64,000 bases of DNA from Candidatus Nanoarchaeia archaeon (GCA_028718805.1 JAQUKY010000004.1:50055-114054); one strand, 5' to 3'. Shown: positions 49,816-59,749, counted from the first letter of the stretch. Notes: generated by a model not told the origin, from the letters alone. Program-made: numbers and translations.

Positions 49816-51163
49816 TTTTCACCCCGTCATTAGTGTCATCAATTTTATATCCAGACCCCTTTATCTTATTTCTTATTTCATCTGCTTTCTTCCAATCCTT
49901 ATTTTTTCTTGCTTTTTCTCTTTCATCAACGAGCTTTTTGATATTGTTTGGAATTACTATTTTCTCTTTTTTCAATAAATCCAATCCAAAAACTTCATCC
50001 ATCTTTTTTATTGTTTGAATTTTTCCATCTGCTTTTTCATCTCTTAATAATTTCCACAAAACCTGCAATGCTTCAGGAGTATTTAAGTCGTCATTCATTG
50101 CTTTTTCAAACTCTTCTAAATATTCTTTATTTACTTTTTTATCATCTTCTTTTTTTAATGTTTTATTATCTTCAGATAATGAACCTATTATCCTTTTCAG
50201 CCTTTCATATGAGTTCTGGGCATTTTTTAGGTTGTCCAATGTAAAGTCTAACTGAGTTTTATAATGGCCAGTTAAATAAAAATATCTCAATGCTAAAGGA
50301 TTATATCCTGTTTTTATTATATCCCTTAAAGTATAATAATTTCCAAGAGATTTGCTCATTTTTTTCCCATCAACCATTATCCATTCATTATGAACCCAGT
50401 AATTAACAAATTTTTTCCCTGTTGCAGCTTCAGATTGAGCAATTTCATTTTCGTGATGAGGAAAAACTAAGTCAATTCCGCCAGTGTGAATATCAAAGGG
50501 TTGTCCTAAATGTTTTGTAGACATAACAGAACATTCTATATGCCAGCCAGGCCTGCCTTTTCCTAATTTTGTCTCCCAGAAAACATTTCCATCTTCATTT
50601 GTATAAAATTTCCATAAAGCAAAATCTTTTGCATTTTCCTTATCATATTCATCATTATTGATTCTTGCACCTTCTTTCAGATTTTTCAATTTTATTTTAG
50701 CAAGTTTTCCATAATCTTTAAACTTCTTAACATTAAAGTAAATTCCATCTTCTGTTTTATAAGCGTATTTTTTCTCTAATAATTTGGAAATAAGCTCTAT
50801 CATTTCCTTTATATGCTCAGTTGCTTTTGGATATTTATCCGCTTTTTTTATATTCATTGCTTTTTCATCTTCAAAAAAAGCTTTTTCATAAACAGATGTA
50901 TACTCTTTAAGGCTTTTTCCTTCTTTTATACTTCCCTTAATTGTTTTATCATCAACATCAGTGATATTGACTATTTTTTTAACTTTATAGCTTAAAAATT
51001 CTAAATATCTCCTTAAAATATCAGAAGCAACAAAAGCTCTATAATTCCCAATATGCCCGTAATTGTAAACAGTTAATCCGCATGAATACATTCCAACCTG
51101 CCCTTTCTTAATGGGCTTAAATTCTTCTTTTTTGCGTGTTAATGTGTTGTAGAGCTTTAACAT
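49802..51163 (-). CDS. cysS: Cysteinyl-tRNA synthetase
   Basis: YSCGLTVYNYGHIGNYRAFVASD; GWHIECSVMSTKHLG; KMSKSLGN. Confidence 0.95.
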   Translation of the reverse strand: MLKLYNTLTRKKEEFKPIKKGQVGMYSCGLTVYNYGHIGNYRAFVASDILRRYLEFLSYKVKKIVNITDVDDKTIKGSIKEGKSLKEYTSVYEKAFFEDEKAMNIKKADKYPKATEHIKEMIELISKLLEKKYAYKTEDGIYFNVKKFKDYGKLAKIKLKNLKEGARINNDEYDKENAKDFALWKFYTNEDGNVFWETKLGKGRPGWHIECSVMSTKHLGQPFDIHTGGIDLVFPHHENEIAQSEAATGKKFVNYWVHNEWIMVDGKKMSKSLGNYYTLRDIIKTGYNPLALRYFYLTGHYKTQLDFTLDNLKNAQNSYERLKRIIGSLSEDNKTLKKEDDKKVNKEYLEEFEKAMNDDLNTPEALQVLWKLLRDEKADGKIQTIKKMDEVFGLDLLKKEKIVIPNNIKKLVDEREKARKNKDWKKADEIRNKIKGSGYKIDDTNDGVKISKI

Positions 51164-51205
51164 GATTATTAATAAGAATTATAGTTTTTAATATTATCTT
51201 TTTGA

Positions 51206-51285
51206 AAATCCATTAAACTATTTTAAGCTTGGCAATTGTGTATGATGATTGCTCCTTATTATCTTAGTTTTGATAAGATATCAAT
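51206..51285 (-). repeat. Dispersed stem-loop repeat, diverged
   Basis: aaatccattaaactattttaagcttggcaattgtgtatgatgattgctcc. Confidence 0.45.
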
Positions 51286-51293
51286 AGCATAAA

Positions 51294-51881
51294 TTAAAAA
51301 AATCCTTTTCTTATTACATCAACAATAAAGAAGTCTCTTCCGATATAAGTCTCTCCATCCCATACATCAATAAATACTTTTTGAGTGCATAAGGGGGTTC
51401 CTTCAGGAACGCTTATCTGAATAGCTGCAAATGCAGTATCTCCATCAACCTGATCAAATTGCAGATTAGTATTTAGGTTTTGTTTAAAAAATTGTACAAC
51501 TGTTCTCTCTTTTAAGAGAGTTATACAATTTTCTCTTGAATTAGCGTCTAAACTTAATTTATATTTCATTTCTTTTATATCTACTATAGAACCATCTATT
51601 GTTTTTGCTCCAAAACCAACCCCAGATAGAGTTGCATCAGCCCTTATTCTAAAATCTTTATCTGAGCCTAATTTTACTATAATTTTTGTATTTTCATCAA
51701 CAAACAAGTTTTTTATCTCCCCCTTAACTTTACTATCAATCTCAGTAATACTTTCTGTAGCTCCTTTAAAAATTGTTCTTACTAAAACTAACCCTAAAAT
51801 AAGCATAGACATTGCTATCACAATTATAACAATTGTCCCAATAGACATCTCCATTGCACCTTTTTTATTCCTCTTTTCCAT
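51294..51881 (-). CDS. Pilin-like membrane-anchored protein
   Basis: RNKKGAMEMSIGTIVIIVIAMSMLILGLVLVRTIF N-terminus. Confidence 0.6.
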   Translation of the reverse strand: MEKRNKKGAMEMSIGTIVIIVIAMSMLILGLVLVRTIFKGATESITEIDSKVKGEIKNLFVDENTKIIVKLGSDKDFRIRADATLSGVGFGAKTIDGSIVDIKEMKYKLSLDANSRENCITLLKERTVVQFFKQNLNTNLQFDQVDGDTAFAAIQISVPEGTPLCTQKVFIDVWDGETYIGRDFFIVDVIRKGFF

Positions 51882-51937
51882 ATTTAGTTTAATTAATGTA
51901 TATTTATAAAACTTCCTTTAGATGATTTTTGGATTTT

Positions 51938-52023
51938 TATAATTTCTTAGAAGATTTTAAGCTTTGTCTGAGCAGATTAAGCTTGAATTTCATAGCTCTC
52001 TCTCGTTTTGAGCATTACTGATA
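51938..52023 (-). repeat. Dispersed stem-loop repeat, long subtype
   Basis: agaagattttaagctttgtctgagcagattaagcttgaatttcatagctctctctcgttttgagcattactgat. Confidence 0.7.
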
Positions 52024-52035
52024 AAAAAGATATTC

Positions 52036-52491
52036 TTATAGAATCGCAGGCAAAAGCCCGAATAAAAAGACTATGATAATTACAACTAATTCATTGTACA
52101 ATTTTCTTTTATTAAGGTCAATGAAAAACAAGCAGACAAATAAAAATAACAGAATAATGAAAAAAATTGTCCCTGCAGTTTTAGCAACATAACTATTAAT
52201 CAAAAGACCAAGGGCATTAAATATAAATGCAACTCCAACAGAATTAGTAACCCGATTAAAAGCATAATAATCCTTAAAGCTATCTGAATCAACAATCTTT
52301 GCATTAGAAATCATAGAAACCAGGAGAAACGGCATAGAGAGAATTAACTGGAATATGATTATATTCTTTTGAAGAAATTCTAGTTTTAATGTCAATATAA
52401 GCACAAAAACAGTGATAGCTACCCCAAGAAGCCTGCTCTCTACAGATATAATCATAGGAGACCTTTTATTGATATTTTCTCTCTTTACCAT
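52036..52491 (-). CDS. Polytopic membrane protein
   Basis: Four or more hydrophobic segments in 151 aa. Confidence 0.55.
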   Translation of the reverse strand: MVKRENINKRSPMIISVESRLLGVAITVFVLILTLKLEFLQKNIIIFQLILSMPFLLVSMISNAKIVDSDSFKDYYAFNRVTNSVGVAFIFNALGLLINSYVAKTAGTIFFIILLFLFVCLFFIDLNKRKLYNELVVIIIVFLFGLLPAIL

Positions 52492-52514
52492 ATTTTTTAA
52501 AACCTATTTTTTTG

Positions 52515-52610
52515 TTATTAGTAATCATAACTTTTATCAACCTCGCAGATGAGTAGCTTCTCTTAATCTTCTCATCCATATCTTAACTTCGTGTTTTTAC
52601 ATTATTAATG
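52515..52610 (-). repeat. Dispersed stem-loop repeat, long subtype
   Basis: ttagtaatcataacttttatcaacctcgcagatgagtagcttctcttaatcttctcatccatatcttaacttcgtgttttt. Confidence 0.65.
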
Positions 52611-52695
52611 TTTATGTTTAATATAAGAAATCAGTATTTTTAAGGTTTATTAAAAATGGGGGGCGAGTATGCTATGTTAATGTTTGGTTAGATAA

Positions 52696-53223
52696 TTAAA
52701 TATTACCTTTTAAATTAATAAGCCTTTCTAAACTCATTTGTTTGTTTAATGGTCGAATTGTGATTCCGGGAACTCTTTTTACTGGGTAATTCCCCCCACC
52801 ACTGTGAGTGGCATCTGTTGATATTATATATTTTTTTCCATCAGCTTCTAAATAAGTAGGATCTTTGTCTACAAGATTCTTTTTTATAAAACTTAATACT
52901 TTTGGGTGGAAGATTCTTTTCTCTTCTATTTCTACCCCTCCCATAGTAATATGCTCTCTAGCAGGAAAATATACTTCCCCACTATATAAAAATCTGTTAT
53001 CATCTATTTGTTTAATTTTTTCATGAGAAGACCATTTCCATTCTATGGGCTTTCCAGATTTCTGGTCATATTTAGAAGGAGTCCCTATTTCACTTTTATA
53101 ATAGTTTCCTTGAACAAGTTGCACAAAATGAACAAGAGCTTTATAAGGATTTTCAATTTGTCTTATGGTTTCTATTTTTTCTTTCGTTTTTTGAGGAACA
53201 CGAATCTTTTCTTGTTTTCCCAT
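52696..53223 (-). CDS. Hypothetical protein
   Basis: 175-aa ORF upstream of tRNA-Phe. Confidence 0.4.
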   Translation of the reverse strand: MGKQEKIRVPQKTKEKIETIRQIENPYKALVHFVQLVQGNYYKSEIGTPSKYDQKSGKPIEWKWSSHEKIKQIDDNRFLYSGEVYFPAREHITMGGVEIEEKRIFHPKVLSFIKKNLVDKDPTYLEADGKKYIISTDATHSGGGNYPVKRVPGITIRPLNKQMSLERLINLKGNI

Positions 53224-53323
53224 CTTAAATAATTTTATCAGAACTCTTCTTCCTTTTTAGGTTATTTCTATAAATTTCTTTCCCTTTTAAGCATTATTGT
53301 TATTTATTACTCTAATCTGATGA

Positions 53324-53343
53324 AAATGGGGAAGGTGAGAATC
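53324..53343 (+). repeat. 20-bp arm aaatggggaaggtgagaatc (tRNA-Phe 3' end)
   Basis: Exact reverse complement of 54285..54304. Confidence 0.9.
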
Positions 53344-53398
53344 GAACTCACTACCCATACGTCTTCAGCGTATTGCTCTCCCAATGAGCTACTCCCCC
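53327..53398 (-). tRNA. tRNA-Phe (GAA)
   Basis: Cloverleaf GGGGGAG-TA-GCTC..GAGC-ATACG-CTGAAGA-CGTAT-GGGTA-GTGAG-TTCGATT-CTCAC-CTTCCCC-A. Confidence 0.93.
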
Positions 53399-53450
53399 AA
53401 TAAAAATATTATATCGGTTGCTTATTTAAAGATGTTGGTTAATAAAGATT

Positions 53451-54083
53451 TTAATTTTTTAAATAATTCAAAGCCCTGTTTAATTTATAGGGGTTTGTAA
53501 AACCTATCTCTTCTATCCACTTTTTAAGATTCTTTTTTCCATACAGAGCAATTTTATATGCCTTAAGCGCATTGATTTGTTTTCTTACATTTTCTCTCAG
53601 AGAAACTCTAAAACCCCTCTTTATCAATATCTGATTTAATTGATTAGCCAGATTTTGGCTTGTAGTAGTTATTTCTATAGAAGGGTACTTTTCAATTCCA
53701 GGTTTTTTAGAAACAAATACAGACCCGTCAGTATCTGCAATTCCTCTAATAGTATGTCTAGCCAAATCCCAATTTTTATATATTTCTTCAGGAATTTTTA
53801 TATTTTGGCATTTACCCTTTCCATGGAACATCTTCATATCATCAATCAAAAATTCGCATATTCTCTTAGAATCAAAAACCATTCGCAGACCTCTAAATCT
53901 AAATTTTATTTTAACTTTTTTGTCCCATTCTTCGTATATCAATTTTTTTAATTTCTCAAAATATTCTTTATCATTTTTTGGACTTCCTACAATGCCTATC
54001 TGATATTTTCTATTTTTTCTATAAATGTATCCATCTCCGATTATTACTCCTATAAGTTCGGCAATTCCTTCGGTTAGTATCAT
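53451..54083 (-). CDS. LAGLIDADG homing endonuclease
   Basis: ELIGVIIGDGYIYRK and TIRGIADTDGSVFVS motifs. Confidence 0.85.
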   Translation of the reverse strand: MILTEGIAELIGVIIGDGYIYRKNRKYQIGIVGSPKNDKEYFEKLKKLIYEEWDKKVKIKFRFRGLRMVFDSKRICEFLIDDMKMFHGKGKCQNIKIPEEIYKNWDLARHTIRGIADTDGSVFVSKKPGIEKYPSIEITTTSQNLANQLNQILIKRGFRVSLRENVRKQINALKAYKIALYGKKNLKKWIEEIGFTNPYKLNRALNYLKN

Positions 54084-54220
54084 TCTATTTTTATTTTCTC
54101 AATTTCAATCCTAAGAAAATCTCCTTCTTTTATTTTAAGAAGTTTGACTATTTCTGAAGGGATATTAATAGCCAGACTTGTTCCAGATTTTTTTGCACTT
54201 TTAACAAATTTTTCTTTCAT
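54080..54220 (-). CDS. AbrB/SpoVT-type small DNA-binding protein
   Basis: Not in the ORF track. MKEKFVKSAKKSGTSLAINIPSEIVKLLKIKEGDFLRIEIEKIKIE*; ATGA overlap with the LAGLIDADG gene. Confidence 0.75.
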   Translation of the reverse strand: MKEKFVKSAKKSGTSLAINIPSEIVKLLKIKEGDFLRIEIEKIKIE

Positions 54221-54284
54221 AAGATAATATAAGATATTATATTATATAAATCTTTCTATCATTCGATGCAAAAAATATAAATCG

Positions 54285-54304
54285 GATTCTCACCTTCCCC
54301 ATTT
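54285..54304 (-). repeat. Inverted 20-bp copy of the tRNA-Phe 3' end
   Basis: gattctcaccttccccattt, exact reverse complement of 53324..53343. Confidence 0.9.
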
Positions 54305-54319
54305 AATCTTTTTTAAGAA

Positions 54320-54517
54320 TTATTTCCTTTTTAGCTCATATTTTTCAATTACAATAGCAATAATCATAAATAAAATGCCCAAAACTCCAATAAACTTAGA
54401 AGCAGAGTTTGCCCCAATGACATTTCCTGTTATTGATTGAAATATTGTTAATGAAAAAACAGCTAAAGTAATCCCTACAAATGCAAATAATAATGCTATT
54501 GTTCTTTTAATTGTCAT
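54320..54517 (-). CDS. Small two-TM membrane protein
   Basis: 65 aa, two hydrophobic segments. Confidence 0.45.
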   Translation of the reverse strand: MTIKRTIALLFAFVGITLAVFSLTIFQSITGNVIGANSASKFIGVLGILFMIIAIVIEKYELKRK

Positions 54518-54573
54518 AATTACTTATAGAGAATCAAGTTTTTATATTTTATTGATGATTTATGTGATTAAAA

Positions 54574-54906
54574 TTATACTCTTTGTATTATAATACTCCC
54601 ATGATCGTGTTTTGACTCATATTTTCCATTCTTGTTTAATATATCATAGGCTACAGGGCTTATTGTAGTCTCAATCTCTTTAATATCATACCATCCTGTA
54701 AGAGAAGGATGGCAGTGTATTTCTAAATTACTATCATCCTCACTTGAACTGACTCTTAGCATAAATTTTTTTTCACATCCTTCAGTATGGTTTAATCGCA
54801 ATATTGCTTCTAGAGGTTTATGTGGTAAATCTTTAATTTCTTGTTCTGATAATTTTACATCATAATCAAAAATTGAACGAGCTTTTCTTTCATATTTAAT
54901 TTCCAT
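54574..54906 (-). CDS. Hypothetical protein
   Basis: 110-aa ORF. Confidence 0.4.
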   Translation of the reverse strand: MEIKYERKARSIFDYDVKLSEQEIKDLPHKPLEAILRLNHTEGCEKKFMLRVSSSEDDSNLEIHCHPSLTGWYDIKEIETTISPVAYDILNKNGKYESKHDHGSIIIQRV

Positions 54907-54969
54907 TAATTGTTTAATTAATATCCCCTTATAACAATTGTTATCCTAAGAAATACATAACAAAAAGTT

Positions 54970-55301
54970 GTGAGTGGGAAATAGGCCACCTTTTGTGAAA
55001 TGTCGTTTTGTCATTTTAATGAAGACGAACCATTTTGCTAACATCATACTTAGCCCACGTTTAAAGTGGTTGCATCAACCAAGGTACTCGTTTCAGCAAA
55101 TCCTTGCCTTCTAAGCTTCCCGCATGGTTCATAGCTCAGGCAGGGCTGTGGCGTTTCTGTAGCAGAGCTTTGCCTCGCGACAATCATTTTTTCAAATGAT
55201 GGTTTCATTAATGATGGGCGGACCTTCCTCAGAAATAAGTGTTCATTATCAACACTTGCTAATCTAATAGCATATCTCCGAAAGTTAGTTATCCCACTCA
55301 C
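54970..55301 (-). ncRNA. rnpB: RNase P RNA (archaeal)
   Basis: GAGGAAGGTCCGCCC and ACAGAAA conserved blocks, AAGGTGGCCTATTT near the 3' end, and GTGAGTGGGA/TCCCACTCAC terminal P1 stem. Confidence 0.88.
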
Positions 55302-55325
55302 TTAATTATAGATTATTAAGGGTTT

Positions 55326-55610
55326 TTAAGGCTTTCTGGGGTCATATTTATGGTGATGATTGAATGTGCCTGCAGGTGAAAGGGAATTATACATTTCATC
55401 TGCTTTTTTGTATCTGCGTTCTGCATCTGCTCCTTTCATTTTATAATATCCTATTTTTAATTTATTGTAATCTCTTAGAAATAAGTAAAATCTTGTTCTG
55501 TCCCCTGCTGAGTGTTCTATTTTTTTGATAAATGCTTCATAAACAAATTCTTTTAAAATTAATTCTAACTCATTCAATTCTTCTAGAAAATCCCTCTCTT
55601 TTTGGTGCAT
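55326..55610 (-). CDS. Hypothetical protein
   Basis: 94-aa charged, helical ORF. Confidence 0.4.
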   Translation of the reverse strand: MHQKERDFLEELNELELILKEFVYEAFIKKIEHSAGDRTRFYLFLRDYNKLKIGYYKMKGADAERRYKKADEMYNSLSPAGTFNHHHKYDPRKP

Positions 55611-55674
55611 AAATATTAATTTTTTTTCAGTATATAAAAATTATTGATGTGGAAAATATGTTTTAAATAAAAAA

Positions 55675-56154
55675 TTAAGCTCGTTTAATAAAAAGTTTTT
55701 CTATTGGTTCGTTATATGATATTTGTATGAATTCATCTGCTGGAATAGGAAAGAACTCTTCTCCAGATTTGCCAGATTCATGAGTTTCTAAATTTAATTC
55801 CAGTATTTTTGATAGAGGAATCCAAAGCCAAGTTTTGTAACCAAAATCATTATTAGAAATAGCAAACCATATTTGTAGATTAAATTTTCTTTGAAATGAA
55901 GAATATTTTTTGATTTCTGATTTATCTATACAATAAGTCCCAAATTCTTTTTGTATCTTTTTATCTTTGATATCCACTAAAATACATCCAAAATTTTCTA
56001 GTAATATCATAAAATCAGGCCTCTTTAATTTATCTTTAAATACAGAAGAGAATGTATCTCTTTCTTGGTTTATATACAAATATGGAATTTTATGTTTGTC
56101 TAACCATTCTTTAAACTTTAATTCTGTTTTGTCACCAATTTCTGAAATGTCCAT
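55675..56154 (-). CDS. PD-(D/E)XK nuclease-like hypothetical protein
   Basis: KLKRPDFMILLENFGCILVDIKDKK fits a PD...D-x-K core. Confidence 0.5.
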   Translation of the reverse strand: MDISEIGDKTELKFKEWLDKHKIPYLYINQERDTFSSVFKDKLKRPDFMILLENFGCILVDIKDKKIQKEFGTYCIDKSEIKKYSSFQRKFNLQIWFAISNNDFGYKTWLWIPLSKILELNLETHESGKSGEEFFPIPADEFIQISYNEPIEKLFIKRA

Positions 56155-56239
56155 CTTTAATATTAAACTCTTAATTATTTAAATTTGATTATAATAGAGC
56201 TATTAATACTTTTTTAGAATTCTCTTTTATTTTTCAAAA

Positions 56240-56264
56240 AAACAGGTAGAGAGATTTTATCTTA
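56240..56264 (+). repeat. 23S processing-stem arm, 3' side
   Basis: aaacaggtagagagat pairs with atctctctacctgttt at 59759..59774; atctta pairs with taagat at 59750..59755. Confidence 0.7.
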
Positions 56265-57225
56265 ATCTTATGATTAAACTTCTTAGAAGTTTAATATTAT
56301 AAATAAAGCTTTTAGTAGTTGCGTGCTGAAATCCTCGGGTTCTCGGATATTACACACCAACTCTATCAACGCCGTCTTCTTCGGCGGCCTTAATTGTCTC
56401 GTTTTGCGGGTGGCTTCGTGCTTAGATGCTTTCAGCGCTTATCCACGTAATGCGTAGCTGCACAGCCTGCCACATGACAACTGTTACACCAGAGGCATCT
56501 GATCCTGGTTCCTCTCGTACTACAGGATCATTCCACTCAGACAATAGCATGCCTAATAGATATCATACAATCTGTCTCACGACGATCTTAACCCAGCTAA
56601 CGATCCCTTTTAATCTGTGAACTCCATCACCCTTGGCCGCTTGTGCACGGCCAGGATAGGAAGAGCCGACAGCGGAGTAGCAAACCTCCCCGTCAATATG
56701 AACTATCGGGGGAGACAACCCTGTTATCCTTGGGGTACCTTTTCTGTCACAATTGAGATCCATTAAGAATCTACAATGGTTCGCTAGGCTCACCTTTCAG
56801 TTCTGCTTTTCGTGTTGTTTGAAAAACAGTTAGACAAACTTTTGCCCTTACACTCTACTCCAGATTTCCGACCTGGATGAGCTTGTCTTTAGGCCCCTCC
56901 GATATCTTTTCAGAGGGGTGCCGCCCCAGCCAAACTGCCCGCCTGCTGCTGTCCTCGAAAGAGTAAGTGGGTCTATAAAAAGTAAGTAGTATTACATATT
57001 GTGAGCCGCCTCGCCGAAACTACGCGTATTCTCCTACTTATTCTAGGTACTCATCATAAATCCACAACAACAAGTTGCAGTAAAGGTCCACAAGGTCTTC
57101 GCTTCCCGTTAGGCATCTCTGGCCTTTTCACCAGATAATACTTTCAGAAGTTTCTAGTTAGGGACAGTGACAATCTCGTTAAACCATTCATGCAAGTCGC
57201 CATTTAGACGACAAGGTACTACGCT

Positions 57226-57865
57226 CGTCATTGTTAATCTGAATCTTTTGATTCAATTCTTTATGTCGCCATAAAGTTCGGACTGTAACTTCACAATAAA
57301 ATTGTGTCAAGCATTCAGTCTCTGAGGGTTCTAGAATTAACTACATAGAACTTCCAATCCTTTGATCACTCCAATTGTAAAAGTGCTCATGAACAAGATA
57401 TTGTAACCAATAATACTCACTCCACAAGCAGTTTTAAAAAGTTCTTCTTGAGCTTTTATTTTATAATCACTTTTCCAAGTGTTTTCAGCCATTCTACAAA
57501 GGTGATCAATCATTCCATAGACCGGAATAAAGTCTTTTATTTTGATAATATTGTCTTCCATATCAAACAATAAGAGATAATACTTTTTAAATCTTTCTAT
57601 TTGTTATTACTATAAAGTTACACCAATTCTAGCCTTCCCTGCTGATTGTCCGCACTTGAAAATTTTTACTATCAATTTTTGATTAGTATTTCAAGATACT
57701 CGGATGTTCCAGCATATAGCTCGATTTTCTCGTTGGTTTAATTCGATCTAGCATCTAAAAAAACAAAGCCTTGAACTTTTGTTTTCTTGATTTTAATTAT
57801 TGGCTTTTTCTTGAAGCTTGAGCAATAAATTTTTTATAAAAATTATACTGTAAGGCAGCGATTCC
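57226..57865 (-). other. Group I intron in the 23S rRNA gene (E. coli position ~1931)
   Basis: 5' exon UAAGGU pairs with IGS GCCUUA (U.G at the splice site); P10 AGCG/CGCU; core GACAATCAGCAGG; P7 GACTG/CAGTC in CTCAGAGACTGAA...ACAGTCC; terminal G. Confidence 0.88.
57337..57570 (-). CDS. Intron-internal ORF, 77 aa, non-LAGLIDADG, with hydrophobic C-terminal half
   Basis: Lies between the Q-like and R-like core elements; MFDMEDNIIKIKDFIPVYGMIDHLCRMAENTWKS...GVSIIGYNILFMSTFTIGVIKGLEV. Confidence 0.5.
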   Translation of the reverse strand: MFDMEDNIIKIKDFIPVYGMIDHLCRMAENTWKSDYKIKAQEELFKTACGVSIIGYNILFMSTFTIGVIKGLEVLCS

Positions 57866-59749
57866 ACCTTAAGAGCCTCAGGAATTAGGCCCGCCGTTTG
57901 ATGGGTCTTAGCTCCCTTGAAAAAGAGTTTTAAACACCACCACTGGGCAGGTCTCACCGGTTATACAAGTCTGTTAAGATTAGCAACCGGCTACGTTTTT
58001 GATAAACAGTCGGACTATCTTAGTTACTGAGATCTACTAATGCATTCATATTTCTAAAAACACAAAAATAGACACCCCTTATACCGAAGCTAAAGGGCCA
58101 ATAATGCCGAATTCCCTTAACTAGATTAAACTTTCATATCTTAGCCTTCTCAGCTAGAGCATCAGTGCCAAATCTGGGTACAGCCATGCAAATTCTATAT
58201 ATAACTCTTTCACTGGCTCCTGGAATCAACAATTTTCACAACATGAATTCTACTGCTTCTAATCATTACGATCCACAGTTTTCTTCATGCTGATTTCCTT
58301 TCGGAACTATATTTATCCTGAAGCGAAATTATATCATAGCGAATTTACAAGGTGCAGGAATATTAACCTGCTGTCCATCGATGTACGCAGTTAAGGTACA
58401 TCTTAGGTGCTGACTAACCCTTGGTTAATTGATATTGCCAAGGAAACCTTGCTCTTACGATATTTCGCGATTCTCAGCGAAATCTGATCTTACTCCTACC
58501 AAGATTCTCATTCCTTCCAGCTCCATTCATCCTCTCGGACAAACTTCTAAGCTGAAAAGACGCCTTCTTACCGCAATACTCAAATGAGTACGCCTATGGT
58601 ATCGGTGTTATGTTTAGCCCCGTCCATTTTCAGGGCCCCGAACCTCAATAAGTGAGCTGTTACGCTTTCTTTAAATGATGACGGCTTCTATGTCTACATC
58701 CTTAGTGTCTCGGGTTTGGGACACCTTTTGATACACTTAACATAAACTTTGGGACCTTAACCATAGTCTCCCTTGTTCGGGTCTTGCAGCATCACCTTAC
58801 GCGACGCCGCTGTTTCCCATTATAAGCATCTTATAGTTTCTGAGTTGGAAAGGTTGCCGTAGCAAAAACGCTCTGCACAAACTATCCGTACTTTACACCA
58901 TAAGAAAGCTACAATGAGGCTATACGTAGGCATATTTCAGAAGGAACCAGCCATTGCCAGATTCGATAGGCTTTTCACCCCTAATCGCAAATCTTCCAAG
59001 TGCATGTCCACAACACTAGTTCGGGCCTCCATTCTCCTTTCGGAAAACTTCACCCTGCTCACGATTAGATCATCTGGCTTCAGGTCTTATCCAAGTGACT
59101 AACGCATTTTCATACTCGCTTTCGCTTTGGCTTCCAATTGTTAACCTTGCCACTTAAATAAACTCCTTGGTCCGTTTTTCAAGACGTACGTTACAACTCC
59201 GAAGAGCAGTAACAATCTGTAACTGTTAGATTTCAAGTCTTTTGACTCTCTTTTAAGAGTACTTTTCAGCTTTCCTTCGCAGTACTTGTTCGCTATCGGA
59301 CTTAAATTAATATTTAGGGTTAGCAGTTAATTCTGCTGTATTCATGCATCCAACCTAGGATACACTACTCTTTTGAAGAGCGACATGTTGTCTTCAAGTA
59401 CGGGACTATCACCCTCCAAGGTGTCTCGTTCCAGAGAACTTTCTTTCAACAATTTAGCCACTTATCTTCACCACATCTCTTACTTCTTTTCAAAAGCAGA
59501 TTCGGTTTGCCCTGTGCCCCTTTCGCTCGCTGCTAATAAGGGTATCATTTTTTATTTTCTTTTCCTGCCGGTACTAAGATGTTTCAATTCCCGGCGTATA
59601 TCATCTTCTCAGATTAAAACGTTGTCGCATTAGGAGATTCTAAGATCAAAGCCTGCGTGCGGCTCCCTTAGACTTATCGCAGCTTGCCACGTCCTTCATC
59701 ACAACTTAAACCAAGCTATCCGTCTAACAGTCTTAGGAATAATTAAGAC

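Larger units (their letters stand above)
56306..59745 (-). rRNA. 23S rRNA (interrupted by an intron; ends approximate)
   Basis: Conserved LSU blocks across the interval, e.g. the 5' GATGAAGGACGTGGCAAGCTGCGATAAG and the TTGCATGAATGGTTTAACGA block. Confidence 0.93.

Noticed and set aside
53327-54304. Standard integrase-mediated tRNA integration
   Set aside because: The tRNA-derived duplication is inverted rather than direct and no integrase gene is present between the arms.
55050-55301. 83-aa ORF
   Set aside because: Lies entirely within RNase P RNA; RNA conserved blocks explain the sequence.
56100-56300. 5S rRNA downstream of 23S
   Set aside because: No 5S-like conserved sequence or fold could be seen; the interval is AT-rich spacer.
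57226-57865. Bulge-helix-bulge archaeal intron
   Set aside because: The insertion has a group I guide sequence, P7, P10 and terminal G, so group I fits better than BHB.
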